Below, in pieces: positions 42,150 through 54,439 of a stretch of 64,000 nucleotides of DNA; position 1 is the first letter of the stretch, and each line of letters starts with the position of its first letter. Below the pieces are notes generated by a model. The model was not told where the DNA came from. It saw nothing but the letters and a program-made list of their open reading frames with translations, and ran no database searches. Source of the stretch: Azorinus chamasolen (taxonomy: Eukaryota; Mollusca; Bivalvia; Cardiida; Solecurtidae); assembly GCA_963576725.1 (NCBI GenBank), contig OY755240.1, positions 36,668,629 through 36,732,628 of the forward strand, given 5' to 3'. Position numbers and translations under genes: made by a program.

Positions 42150-43633
42150 CTTGAACAGATCTGTGAATCTGTCTAGCTAGATTGGATACAGATCTTAGTG
42201 TTGATAGTTACGATACACATTTACGTGCTTGACACTTTGTACATTTCGTGAAATTAATGTGTTTTGAGCTTGGAATATGATTTCTGCTCTAATGTCATTT
42301 GGTTCTATATAGCTTATATAGACAGATATGATCTAGAGTGGAAATACACTTTTAAATAGAAATTCTCTAAGATCTGTAACTCATTTTGGTTTGTTTTGAT
42401 AAGAAAACATTATGTATACATTTATGTGAAGTGTCATTATCTATAATTGGAACAATTAGCAATAATCTTCTTTGTTTACTTTCTGGGCAGTTGACCTACT
42501 TCTCAGTTAGACCCAAACTAATGTCATTTTAAACATGTTTGAGATTAGTTTGGACTATTTTGTATGGCTAATATGTTTGATTATTGTTGTTTGGATGATT
42601 TAGACATATTACTTAAACAGTGACATGTTGCAGAGAGTCTTAGTTTGCAATTATTGGAATATTTAGCAACAGGTGCCCTTAGGGTAATGGCCGCCATTAG
42701 GACTACAGAGCCTAAGAGTCACTTGTTTTTGTTATTTTTACAGTCAAATATCTAAGTCATTATAAATTCTGGAAATATGCTCTTAAGGTTTATGAATATA
42801 CTAGATATAGGATTGCACTTTTTTCTAGAATTATTGAGATTATCTATATTGTGTAATTGATGATTTTCCTGAGTGAATGGGTCTGGAGCCTAGAAGCTAC
42901 AGACTATGACTAAAAAGGTTTTTCTTAAATGATTTTCGATTACAATTTTGCACTCATATTTGATTATATTGAGATAAAATAAGTCTATTTTTGTGTAAAT
43001 TAGATTTATTGCATTAGTCTTAAGAAAAACAATTTAGTGTGAGATTTGATGAGATCTTGGAGCCAGCCAATCAGATAGCTAGTTTAGGTCATGTGACTTT
43101 TCCCCTATTTAAGTTAGTCTGTTCAGTGCTTCAGGGATTCTCGCCAGAACCAGGGACCTGAAAGCTGCCTCTCTTACCATGTAGAGAGACCTTTCAATGG
43201 TATTTACTATCTAGCATAATTTTACTTTACTGCTATTTGGTGAAACCTTAAGCATTTCTGATCTTTGGCATTTAATATTTTTGATTCTAAATTGTTAGGG
43301 GAGAGAATCACTCAATCAAATCTATATTATTCCTTAGTTCCATTTTTGGCTATTTTCTTCTATCTTTTAATTAGCATTTGGCTGCTGCACTTTTAGTAAA
43401 TCATATTTGCTCATTTAAATTAGAACTATTGTTTACTTTTTGGCTCTGGTGTAAATATTGTGTAAATATTGTTGCTTTTCATGTTTCTTAGATTAGATTG
43501 TTTACTTAGATTAGATTTTAGTTCGACATACAGTTTAATCACACTTTGGTCTTCAGTTATTCTTTTAAATTCTTTATTTCTGACCCGAGAGGTCAGTGGT
43601 GCCATCCTGACGTTTTTAAGAACCCCGCAACAC

Positions 43634-43651
43634 TGGTGTCAGAAGTGGGAT
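43634..43651 (+). promoter_or_regulatory. Primer binding site, tRNA-Leu(CAA) type
   Basis: TGGTGTCAGAAGTGGGAT starts one base after the LTR. It matches over 18 bases the complement of the CCA-bearing 3' end of animal tRNA-Leu (CAA type) as I remember it. Confidence 0.8.
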
Positions 43652-43795
43652 GTTGATTTTTAAAATCGTTTCTCTGAGGAAGTTTCAAATTAGGATTGTG
43701 CAGTAACAGCCTTAAAGCTCCCTACTTCAGGTTCAGCCCTTGGTCCATCATTATTTGTTTTGTTGACATTTTTTTTCTAAAGGCCATTTTCATAC

Positions 43796-44112
43796 CTCAG
43801 ACTGACATCTGTCTCTAACGCGCCAACAGTGTAGAGGCTGGCCAGTGGAGGAAAGTGATTGTAGACACATCAGACTGACACCTGTCTCTAACGCGCTAAC
43901 AGTGTAGAGGCTGTAGAGGCTTGTCAGTAGAGGAAAGTGATTGTAGACATTGTCTAAAGGCCATAGAGTGTCACACCTCAGACTGACATCTGTCTCTAAC
44001 GCGCCAACAGTGTAGAGGCTTGCCAGTGGAGGAAAGTGATTATAGACACCTCAGACTGACACCTGTCTCTAACGCGCTAACAGTGTAGAGGCTTGCCAGT
44101 GGAGGGAAGTGA
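43796..44112 (+). repeat. Four-copy tandem repeat in the element leader
   Basis: Units of about 75-100 bp containing 'cagactgacatctgtctcta', 'acgcgccaacagtgtagagg' and 'ccagtggaggaaagtgatt'. Between primer site and gag. 44113-44505 has nothing that I recognise. Confidence 0.85.
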
Positions 44113-44505
44113 TAACTTTAAGTCCCTAGAAGTCCAGCCCTGTTTCTATCCATTTCTTTCTTTGACCTGTCTCAGACTCTTTGTCTGTTAAAGTTTTGCA
44201 AATTCGAGCACACAGCAGTAGGTGTCTGTGAAAGTGAAATTTGCGATACTTTATCTCCTAGACCATTTGTCCTGCGAGAGTTCACTAACCAAATTATGCA
44301 CATTTTGGCTTGTGCTATATCTTTTGATTTGTAACACCTTTGTGTTGTGAACGCTTTCCAGATTACTGTTTATAGACATCTCTTTATGAACTGCATTTGT
44401 AGACGAACTCCAGATCAACAAGTGAAGGCGATGAGCTATAACTAGATATCTGAGATTAACTGAGTAAATTCTAAAATTTAGCACTTTTATTAAATGCAAA
44501 CTCAA

Positions 44506-45196
44506 GGGGGCGTGAGTAGTGTTGCACTTTTAATAACTACTCATGAACAGACTCAATAAAACCGAGTCTGCATTTTTCTCTTTTTGCATTTCTTCTTTTG
44601 CTTTCCAGGGATCACCCATTTTCAGATTATATGTACTTCACAACAGCAGGTGTTAAGTGCTTGTGTGGCGGCTGTAAAAAGTCGCCCGGTACTTCATTCT
44701 CAGTGTTGTTATATTTTCTGGTCCTTCGGGATCATTTGTTTTGATGTTAATCGTTTTGAAAATTGAATACCGCTTACGTCGGTGCTAGGGGGCGTGAGTA
44801 GTGTTGCACTTTTAATAACTACTCATGAACAGACTCAATAAAACCGAGTCTGCAATTTTCTCATTTTGCATTTCTACTTTTGCTTTCGAGGGATCACCCA
44901 TTTTCAGATTATATGTACTTCACAACAGCAGGTGTTAAGTGCTAGTGTGGCGGCTGTAAAGAGTCGCCCCGTACTTCATTCTCAGTGTTGTTATATTTTC
45001 TGGTCCTTCGGGATCATTAGTTCTGATGTTAATCGTTTTGAAAATTGAATAGCGCTTAAGCCGGTGCTAGGGGGCGTGAGTAGTGTTGCACTTTTAATAA
45101 CTACTCATGAACAGACTCAATAAAACCGAGTCTGCAATTTTCTCTTTTTGCATTTCTACTTTTGCCTTCCAGGGATCACCCATTTTCAGATTATAT
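44506..45196 (+). repeat. 282-bp tandem repeat, 2.4 units
   Basis: Units begin 'gggggcgtgagtagtgttgc' at 44506, 44788 and 45070. Each has a hairpin 'gagtagt..actactc', then 'gactcaataaaaccgagtc' (AATAAA in a hairpin loop) and a pyrimidine stretch ending 'ttccag|ggatcacc' or similar, like a splice acceptor. The same family occurs at 63345-63920 outside this element. Confidence 0.88.
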
Positions 45197-45432
45197 CTTG
45201 GTATAAAACGGAATTTTTCCAAACTGTCTGGTATTTGCATCCGTACAAACCTTGGTTATCAAGTATAGCCAGGTTATTACTGAAAGATATCTCAATTGAG
45301 TTATACTGCATCCGAATCTGTACAATCACCCGGTCTGATCACACTTGGTCACTCAAGTGTTCCAACCAGAGAGAGACACCTTGCCAACATCTACGAAGAC
45401 GTTTCCGTCATCGAAGCACTCCAGAAAACCTG

Positions 45433-46932
45433 ATGGAGCTACTGTCACGAAAGCTCCCTACGCCATACCAGCTACTTCAAGAAGACCATGACAACAAAGA
45501 TTGGGCTACACCAACAGGTCCAATCTCTCCAGATGAACCATATGCAAATCTAGACCCAGACAGAATTCCACCCAGCGGCACAGTTTCATTTGTCTGGGCA
45601 AACACTTTAGTAAGACGCTCACCAACACCACTCTTGCCATGTCCCTCAAATGATGAGTACTTGCGCATGCCACTTATCAGGGAGGAGGCAGATATCTTCA
45701 GCAGAAGTGGTTGGGGACATGTCACTACACCCCAGCCAACACGCCAAACAAACAACTTGCCGGTCCCGGGCCAGCCAACTAGGCCAACCGTTCAAGTTGC
45801 TACATTGCCAGAGCTTCCAGCAATAGAGCCAAACTTCAAACCTGCAGGCTCACACTTCCAGAGACCACAACCCCATCAGTCTGACTACATGAGCCGGTCA
45901 CCTATCCAAAGACCTAATTCACCAGTCTGGGATTACAACTACCCTCCACGTAGAGAACCTCCAGTGAGACCAACCCCAAGATACCAGGGAGACAATTTTG
46001 CTAACCGTCCTCATGTCAGATATCCACATAATCCAGAGAGAACCAGATATTCTGACGAACCGAAACCAAACTTTCCAACCTTCAATGGCAAAACTGGAGA
46101 ATGGGACACATTTTGGCTGAACTTCCAACTACTTTCCGAGCGTTACGGATGGACTGGGCATAAATTAGTAGAACAACTCCTACTCAGCTTGAAAGACGAA
46201 GCTTTGGTATTTGCAGTCAACCTTACCATTGACATTGGAGTAGACGCATTCATGCTAATCAGGGCCCTGAGAGAAAGATTCAGTCACAATGCTCCAGCAG
46301 AAACCCATAAAGCCAATCTGATCCAAATCAAACAGAGTTCAAGAGAAAATCTGCAAGAATATGCATCCCTAGTACGAGCCCTAATGTCAAAGGCTTATCC
46401 AGATATAGGCCATACTACGACATATGAACAGCTGCTGATCCAACACTTCATGAATGGCCTGCCAGACCAGAGTATTGCATATGAGGTCTTAATACGTCAG
46501 CCGCAGTCACTGAACAACGCCATTGATCTTGTCAACTGGCATCAATGTTGCAAAGAAGCTACCAGAAAGAGATCCGGTTTACGCCATATACAAGCTGGTC
46601 CAGAAGTAGATATGGACCTACACATCTTCAATGAAAATACAAGAGAAGAATATGAGCCTGATGTTAGACGCTTGAATGACAGAAAATTTGTAACAGATGA
46701 GCGTTTACAACATTTTGCTCGAGACCTGAAGAGAAACCTGTCTTCAGTCAATACGGAGAGATATTACACAAGTACGCATCAATCCAATCGACGAAAGATG
46801 ACATGCTATACCTGTGGCGAAGAAGGTCATATCTCGCCAAAATGCCCAAGAAATGAAACAAAAACAGACGAACAGTTGTCGGAAAACTCCAGAGGGCTGG
46901 ATCTAATGGCCGAGAACCAGCCCAAATGTTAG
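45433..46932 (+). CDS. gag: Gag protein with CCHC knuckle
   Basis: 499 residues from the first ATG; the frame is open further upstream through the 282-bp repeat's last unit, where codons do not look gag-like. A Pro/Arg-rich N-terminal half leads to a capsid-like helical domain (FNGKTGEWDTFWLNFQLLSE, RERFSHNAPAETHKANLIQI, HFMNGLPDQ). Near the end is one zinc knuckle, CYTCGEEGHISPKCPRN (C-x2-C-x4-H-x4-C). The arrangement is that of Ty3/Gypsy Gag. There are no internal stops despite loss of pol, so the protein may still be made. It is unrelated in its N-terminus to the Gag at 16986. Confidence 0.87.
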   Translation: MELLSRKLPTPYQLLQEDHDNKDWATPTGPISPDEPYANLDPDRIPPSGTVSFVWANTLVRRSPTPLLPCPSNDEYLRMPLIREEADIFSRSGWGHVTTPQPTRQTNNLPVPGQPTRPTVQVATLPELPAIEPNFKPAGSHFQRPQPHQSDYMSRSPIQRPNSPVWDYNYPPRREPPVRPTPRYQGDNFANRPHVRYPHNPERTRYSDEPKPNFPTFNGKTGEWDTFWLNFQLLSERYGWTGHKLVEQLLLSLKDEALVFAVNLTIDIGVDAFMLIRALRERFSHNAPAETHKANLIQIKQSSRENLQEYASLVRALMSKAYPDIGHTTTYEQLLIQHFMNGLPDQSIAYEVLIRQPQSLNNAIDLVNWHQCCKEATRKRSGLRHIQAGPEVDMDLHIFNENTREEYEPDVRRLNDRKFVTDERLQHFARDLKRNLSSVNTERYYTSTHQSNRRKMTCYTCGEEGHISPKCPRNETKTDEQLSENSRGLDLMAENQPKC

Positions 46933-47687
46933 ACGAAACCGATCGATACTTTAACCAAATGGCCAACCTACTTGACCAAAGCAAGGAAATTCATCACCCC
47001 AGAGAGAGAAGCCAAAACCATAATACCACTATCCAGAAGAAAATGAAAGAAAAAGCTGAAATCCTTATATACCGGGTTAGAACTGAACCCATAGTTGACA
47101 TTGGTCACGCCAATCATGTTATCCGGGCCTTAGACAGCGAACAAGATATCCATCAGCAAAATGAAAATGAAGCTGATACTACACCACAACCAGCTTCAAG
47201 ACTTAGCTACACAACCAAAAAGATATCTGAAATGCAGAATGAAGATGAAGATCTGAGTATAATCCAAGAATGGTTCAAACGAAAAGATATGCCAGACAAA
47301 GACGAGGTAGCCGATTACAGTCCAGCAGTTAGAAATTACTGGCTCAACTCAGACAACATAATACAGCGTGATGAAGTGCTGTACCAAAAGCGCTACTCTA
47401 CGACAAAGAAATTTGACTACCAGCTTCTGCTCCCAAATCACTTTGGAGTCAACAAACCCTCCAAGCAAACCGGACTGAAATTTCATTGGTACAAGATGGA
47501 CCAGGACATTAAGAAGTTTATCAGAAGCTGTAACACCTGTATAACAGGGCATGTACAATACTCCTGTAATCATCACAGAAACCCAAGACGAAGACGAAGG
47601 GCTCAACCAAAACCTGTCTGTCATCCCATTAGAACTACATGTATCAACATGGGCCATAAATCGAGCCAGACAAAGCCAGAAGTTTAG
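46926..47687 (+). pseudogene. Pol remnant: RNase H-integrase linker and integrase zinc-domain stub
   Basis: Overlaps the gag stop in another frame. Residues around DEDLSIIQEWFKRKDM, SPAVRNYWLN and HWYKMDQDIKKFIRSCNTC align with the region just before and within the integrase zinc domain of the 16645 element (YWLN ... YWYKMGDDI ... CAVC). The first zinc-ligand His pair is lost by a small deletion and no D-D-E core follows. Protease, RT and RNase H are wholly absent, so a deletion joined gag to the 3' part of pol. Confidence 0.75.
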
Positions 47688-47689
47688 GC

Positions 47690-49319
47690 CAAACCGAAAA
47701 CCAATCAGACAAATCCATGAGTTGGGGCCAAACCGAAAACCAATGTCCACACAGATGATCGAGGCGTGTCCAGGGAACGATTTCAGACGAATGGAAGAGT
47801 GTGTACCATACAACAGACTTTCGCGTATGATCCAGATATATTTAGTGACTACGCATTACATTACTGTAATGAGATCATCGCGTAAATCATAATTCTTACA
47901 AGTGTAAAATTAATTAGTGAACCAGTGAGATGAGAGACTTGTGAATACTTATCGCGTTCGAAAACGGTGAAAAGTGAACTTGTGTTTTAAAGACATTACC
48001 CAGGTCCATTCAATGATTCCCCCCCCCCATTGTTCTCAATAGGCGTGAAAGTAACAGTAAAAGCATGATACAAGTGTGCAAAATATGGCAAGCCGTCTCA
48101 TTCTGTCTAGAGAGGCCCTGACATACAATTAGTCAAGGGGAACACACTCAAAAGACCATTGTTGGTCAGAACCCAATAGAAGTTCAACCCTTAGAAGCCT
48201 ACCACTAACAAACAAAGGGCCATATGCAAACAGGTTGGATCCAGATGAGACGTCAAGTAACCCAGCATCTTATCTGGATCCAAGCTATTTGACAGACAAC
48301 ATTTTCACAAATCCTTACAAACTATGAAGCACTTTCACATTTGAAGCAGACAAGCAATTTAGCAGATGAATATTTTATAAGGATTAAATACATTAAAAAA
48401 AACCTGAGCGCTTATGTATATCAGAGATAAAACTCTGGACATTTGGCCTGCAGTAGAATCCATTTAACATGCAGTGGAGGAGAGCTATAATATGTTCAAA
48501 GGCGACCTAATTAAAGCTGAGAATTCAATTTTGTCTTGTAGAGCTGGCGTTCATATAAAGACATATTACATAGGGCAATACTTCCAAAAGAGATGTCCCA
48601 CAGAGTTATTTTCCTTGGACACAGCTGCCTTTTCTCCCAACAAGGTCTATCAGAATATGTAAATACTGCTCAGAAAGTTATAATTTAACCCCTGCACCCT
48701 GCACTTGATCTCAATAAGATATATTTGTATGTGGAGTGTCATGAATGTAGGTTGAGCACTTTAGAAGACATTCACAGGCCGAACGGACAAAGCGGGCCTA
48801 TATGATCCTTCTTATAGTTTCAGGGAGCATAATAAAAAATAAAAACATATACTGCATTAGTGACAATCTAATCATTTCCAAATCATCAAATGTAAGAGAC
48901 GGGCCTCACATGGAACGCTCCAGTGGTTCTTGACAGGCAGACTGCTATGGTTCTTACCATGTGCCGCATGCTTTTTCACAGGTTAGCTGTAAAGACCCAA
49001 GCCGGCCAAGGGAATGTCTTTAAATATAGTGAAAAGTGAAAGACACTCGCGCTACAAAAATGTTATAATTGAAGACTCGTGCAACAGATATGTGATCTCT
49101 AACTTTAACTCGCGTTTGTAAGAAGAACTGTAATTTTAAATCGCGTGTGCCATTCAAAAGACTTTCCTAGATCCACAGATGAAGAAAACAAGATCAAGTT
49201 GTTAAGATTTTAGTTTTAAGTTTTGTTTTTAGAACATTTAAGATATAGTTATAAGAGTTAGTCAGATAAGAATTTTGCTTGATCTATTTTTTGTGCTTTT
49301 ATGTTTAAGAGATACTCTA
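47690..49319. other. Non-coding interior of the deleted LTR element
   Basis: No coding similarity. A hairpin-family copy lies at about 48231-48296 ('ttggatccagatgagacg' against 'cttatctggatccaagct'). A C11 run is near 48020. No other feature seen. Confidence 0.5.
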
Positions 49320-51510
49320 TTTTTGCTATTAGATGCTAGGTTTTAATTATCTATGCATAGGCAATTCGTGTTTTTGTAGTGATATTGCTGTGAGATGCTG
49401 GGTTTTAACTATCTACGCATAGGCAATGATTTTTATACGCCCGTTTGCAAAAACGGGACGTATTATGGAATAGCGCTGTCTGTCCGTCTGTCCGTCTGGT
49501 TGTCTGTCCGTCTGTCCGTCTGTAACATCTCTAACTCAAGTTCCGCTTGGTGGATCCTTCTCAAATTAGCCACAATGTTTATCTAGACATGCTACAGTAG
49601 CCTGTCAAGTCCCGGTTTGTTTATCCAAGGTCAAGGTCACACAATTGGACTTAGAATTTGCGTTTAGCAAAAATGTTAACCGGTCTGTCTGTCTGTAACA
49701 TCTCTAACTCAAGTTCCGCTTGGTGGATCCTTCCCAAATTTAACCAAAATGTTTATCTAGACATGCTACAGTAGCCTGCCAAGTCCCGGCTCATTTATCT
49801 AAGGTCAAGGTCGCTTAATTGGACTTAGAATTTGCGTTAAGCAAAAATGTTAACCTCAATTTATGTGGAACAAGTCCACTTATTTACATAACACTTTGTG
49901 ATAAAGCTTTGAAACTTGGAACACTTGTTCACCGTCAAAACCTTCACCTGTAGGCAAGAGTAAATAACTCTGTCAAGCATTTTGACTGAATTATGCCCCT
50001 TTTTAACTTAGAATTTTTCGTTAAGGCTTTGTTAAAGTCCATTTATTTACATAACCCTTTGAGATAAAGCTTTTAAACTTAGAACACTTGTTCACCGTCA
50101 CAACCTTCATCTGTAGGCAAGAAAAAATAACTCTGTCAAGCATTTTGACTGAATTATGCCCCTTTTTAACTTAGAATTTTTCGTTAAAGCTTTGTTAAAG
50201 TCCATTTATTTACATAACCCTTTGAGATAAAGCTTTTAAACTTAGAACACTTGTTCACCGTCACAACCTTCACCTGTAGGCAAGAGAAAATAACTCTGTC
50301 AAGCATTTTGACCGAATTGTGCCCCTTTTTAACTTAGAATTTTTGGTTAAGGCTTTGTTAAAGTCCATTTATTTACATAACCCTTTTAGATAAAGCTTTT
50401 AAACTTGGAACACTTATTCACCATCACAATCCTAACCTGTAGACAAGAGTACATAACTCTTTCAAGCATTTTGACAGAATCATTCCCCTTTTTAACTTAG
50501 AATTTATGGTTAAGGCTTTGTTAAAGTCCATTTATTTACATAACCCTTTGAGATAAAGCTTTTAACCTTGGAACACTTGTTCACCATCACAAGCTTTACC
50601 TGTAGGCAAGAGAACATAACTCTGTCCAACATTTTGACAGAATTATGCCCCCTTTTAACTTAGAAATTTTGGTTAAAGTTTTGGTTAAAGTCCACTTATT
50701 TACATAACCCTTTTAGATTAAGCTTTTAAACTTGAAACACTTGCTCACCATCACAAGCTTCACCTTTAGGCAAGAGTACATAACGCTGTCTAACATTTGG
50801 ACATAATTATGACCCTTTTTAGCTTGGAATTTTTGGTTAAGGTTTTGGTTAAAGTCCACTTATTTACATAATCCTTTCAGATAAAGCTTTTAAACTTGAA
50901 ACATTTGTTCACCATCACAAGCTTCATCTTCATCTCAAACATTTAGACACAATTATGGCACTTTTTAATTTAGAATTTTTGGTTAAGGTTTTTTGTTAAA
51001 GTATGCCTATTTACAACCTTGAAACTTGGTCGCAAAATTGGACTTAGAATTTGAATTTAGCAAATACGTTAACCCAAGTTTATGTTGAAGAAAACCTCGA
51101 CGGGCGTATATTGTGCCCACTGGCACTCTTGTTGTGTATTGTTTGAGAGTGTTGCATTGAGATGCTAGGTTCTAAGTATCTAGGCATAGACAATCATATT
51201 TGAGTGTTTTGAGAGTATTGCAGAGATGCTAGGTTTTAAGTATCTACGCATAGGCAATTATTTTTTTGTTTGGTTTTTTGAGTATTGCATAGACATGCTA
51301 GGTTTTAACTATCTACGCATAGGCAATACTTTTTGTGTATTTTTTGGGAGTATTGCATTGAGATGCTAGGTTTTGAATATCTAGGCATAGGCAATGATTT
51401 TTGTGAGTTTTTGAGAGTTAATTGCATTGGATGCTAGGTTCTAATATCTACGCATATGCAAGTTAAATTTTTTATTTGTGTTTAGGCAATTATGCATGTA
51501 GGTGCTAGGG
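49320..51510 (+). repeat. 65-75-bp minisatellite split by a nested repeat
   Basis: Units contain 'gatgctaggttttaa' and 'tatctacgcataggcaat'. Two lie before 49434 and about six after 51133. The insertion of the ATACGCCCGT repeat divides the array. Confidence 0.8.
49434..51133 (+). mobile_element. ATACGCCCGT-ended repeat with about 175-bp internal tandem units
   Basis: Begins ATACGCCCGT at 49435; ACGGGCGTAT at 51100-51109 is the inverted match, followed by 'attgtgcccactggcactct'. The left part has (TGTCCGTC)n. The interior is about seven units with 'ttaacttagaattttt', 'aagtccatttatttacataa' and 'aacacttgttcacc'. No ORF. I associate this type with bivalve repeats from memory. Confidence 0.7.
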
Positions 51511-52749
51511 TCTAATCTCTTACATCTGCAATTTTTGTCTTCTGAACTGAGGTATTGCTTTAATTGTGCGCATACCCACCTTTATGTTGTATAGGCTTTA
51601 GGTTTTAAGTATCTATTGGCTTGTCTCAAATCATTTGTGTGTGTTTGTCAGTTTTAGGGAATTCATTCCATGTAATAAGCACAGAAGTTATCAGGATAGC
51701 ATTAATTTTGTTCTCTGAACTAAGAGATTTGTTGAGAAATCTATACTACTCTTATAAGCTATTGAGATCTAAGTAGGTGTACAGTTTTTAACATGCACCT
51801 GTAGAATTTCGTAAATTAAATTGTTGTCTCTTTTAACTCATTTTTGAAGGAACTGCAAGTTAGGAGATTTTATCGAACTTATACTTCATAAGTAAATCAG
51901 GGCACATGCATGATGATCATAGTCGAGTTAATATTTTGGTGATAAATTTTTGTTGATCAGTTTTCACTTGACTTTGCATTTTCTTGCTTAAGTTTTTCTG
52001 TTCGGACACAGATACTTTTTGTTAATAGCATACTTTTATTTTTTCTTAATGGACAGTTATCATTATTTTGAAGTTAAACCTATTGTGGTATAGGTTAGAA
52101 GTTTTGCAAGTATTACAACTTGAGATTTCTAGATAACTGGATTATATCCGTTTAGTATTTAGTATTTTTTGTAAGATGTCATAGTTTTTATGTGACAGGA
52201 TTTAGTTTTTGCATGAGTTTTAGTGAGTGTCATGTAATTTTTAGACACTTTCTAGATGAGAGATTAATACTTAGCAACTGATACAATTGTACTATTTTTG
52301 CAGTTGTGGTACTTTGCACATCTTTTTTCATCAGTTAAAAATTGTGTTAGTCTCTTATAATTCTTTTTTGAAAAATACATTTTGCTTTAGTAATTGGAAG
52401 AATTTTTCATATAAATTTTCGAAATTATGTTTGATTATTTTTACTGAAGTAAGATTTACTTAGTGGTTTAATGAGGTATACTTATTAAGTTCAGATACTG
52501 AGATAGTATTCTCATTTGCAAAGTAGTTCATTATTTTTCATATGACTTTGATAAACTGTATATAGTTATTGTTTTACTTTTAGTTTTGATAGTTCCTAGT
52601 GTCGTATCAGATATTTTTTAGTCCGTTACAAAGTTATATTTTTGATATGTTTGTACTTAAAGCATGTCATCTCAACAGTTTAAGCATTATTTCGGGGACG
52701 AAATGTAAAATTATCTTGCGATATTTTTATTTTTCTCCAGGGGGTGCTG
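51511..52749. other. AT-rich 3' non-coding region of the LTR element
   Basis: No ORF. Just before the 3' LTR is 'tttcggggacgaaatgtaaa' and a short 'aggggg'; the polypurine tract is poor or decayed. Confidence 0.5.
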
Positions 52750-53972
52750 TGTTGTAAAACTGGAGTTGAGTTGCCATTCTTAAACAGGTCTGTGAATCTG
52801 TCTAGCTAGATTGGATACAGATCTTAGTGTTGATAGTTACGATACACATTTACGTGCTTGACACTTTGTATATTTCGTGAAATTAATGTGTTTTGAGCTT
52901 GGAATATGATTTCTGCTCTGATGTCATTTGCTTTTATATAGCTTATATAGACAGATATGATCTAGAGTGGAAATACACTTTTAAATAGAAATTCTCTAAG
53001 ATCTGTAACTCATTTTGGTTTGGTTTGGTAAGAAAACATTCTGTATACATTTATGTGAAATGTCATTATCTATAATTGGAGCAATTAGCAATAATCTTTT
53101 TTGTTTACATTCTGGGCAGTTGACCTACTTCTCAGTTAGACCCAAACTAATGTTCTTTTAAACATGTTTGAGATTAGTTTGGACTATTTTTAATATTTAG
53201 ACATATTACAGTACTTTAACAGTGACATGTTGTAGCCTAGAACATGGGTCTGGAGCCTAGAAGCTACAGACTATGACTAAAAAGATTTTTCTTAAATGAT
53301 TTTTGATTGCAATTTGGCACTCATTTTGGATTATATTGAGATAACATAAGTCTATTTTTGTGTAAATTAGATTTATTGCATTAGTCTTAAGAAAAACAAT
53401 TTAGTGTAAGCTTTGGTGAGATCTTGGAGCCAGCCAATCAGATAGCTAGTTTAGGTCATGTGACTTTTCCCCTATTTAAGTTAGTCTGTTCAGTGCTTCA
53501 GGGATTCTCTCCATAACCAGGGACCTGAAAGCTGCCTCTCTTACCATGTAGAGAGACCTTTCAATGGTATTTACTATTTATTATAATTTTACTTTACTGC
53601 TATTTGGTGAAACCTTAAGCATTGCTGATATTTTTTATTCTAAATTGTTAGGGGAGAGAATCACTCAATCAAATCTAAATTAGTCCTTAGTTCCATTTTT
53701 GGCTATTTTCTTCTATCTTTTAATTAGCATTTTGCTGCTGCACTTTTAGTTAATCATATTTGCCCATTTAAATTAAAAATGGCTCTGGTGTATATATTGT
53801 GTAACTATTGTTGTTTTTCATGTTTCTTAGATTAGATTGTTTACTTAGATTATATTTTAGTGCGAAATACAGCATAATCACACTTTGGTCTTCAGTTATT
53901 CTTTTAAATTCTTTATTTCTGACCCGAGAGGTCAGTGGTGTCATCCTGGCGTTTTTTAAGAACCCCGCAACA
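52750..53972 (+). repeat. 3' LTR (1,223 bp)
   Basis: TGTTGTAAAACTGG ... CCCCGCAACA, TG to CA. Homologous to 41233-43632 minus its 889-bp insertion; lacks a block of about 250 bp near 53210. Confidence 0.9.
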
Positions 53973-54149
53973 CATCGTGTATAAATGCTCTTTCATGATA
54001 GTTTGTATATACCAATGTTTGTGTACATGTTTATATGTTTTGCTCTTCTTATGTGGAGGATACCGAATAAACTACTACCACAATCAGAAATAGAACATTT
54101 AACATAAAAAACAACCAAAAAGTATAAATTATATAAGTATTTATATATA

Positions 54150-54222
54150 AATGGGCCGACTTGATCCAGGCCGAGTTGACTCAGGGGCCGAGTTGTCAAG
54201 AGGCCGAGTTGACCCGGGACCT
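54150..54222 (+). repeat. GGCCGAGTTGAC minisatellite
   Basis: Four imperfect units (gggccgacttgatcca, ggccgagttgactca, ggccgagttgtcaag, ggccgagttgacccg). Downstream, 54275-54360 recurs inverted at about 62885-62960. Confidence 0.7.
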
Positions 54223-54439
54223 TTGTAAACAAACCCGTCGATTTCAAGCATGCGCAGTTAATTGGTGGGAAAAAACACCAATAACAACCTATGTATCCCT
54301 ATGTATAGACTAAGCAATAGTTAGCCTAAACATCATTTAACGACTGTGTTGGTTATGAATTGTTGATTTCTGTACATTTACTATATGTTTTAGTTTCTAA
54401 GGATGGATACATCAAGAAGCTTGAATTAATCGGCCCTAT

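Larger units (their letters stand above)
41233..43632 (+). repeat. 5' LTR with an 889-bp insertion
   Basis: Homologous to 52750-53972. Starts TATTGTAAAACTGGAG (the 3' copy has TGTTGT) and ends CCCCGCAACA. The segment 41261-42149 is foreign; a block at about 42610-42865 is present here but absent from the 3' LTR, where it seems deleted. Confidence 0.87.
41233..53972 (+). mobile_element. Internally deleted LTR retrotransposon (Gypsy-like)
   Basis: Long LTRs flank a tRNA-Leu-type primer site, leader repeats, an intact-looking gag and a stub of integrase. Protease, RT, RNase H and the integrase core are missing, and 5 kb of non-coding DNA separates the integrase stub from the 3' LTR. LTRs differ by about 3-4% where I compared them, plus large indels, so it is older than the element at 16645. 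I find no matching target duplication. It is non-autonomous. Confidence 0.85.

Noticed and set aside
53973..53980. Target duplication for the second LTR element
   Set aside because: The bases before 41233 (gcacc) and after 53972 (catcg) do not match, so I make no claim.
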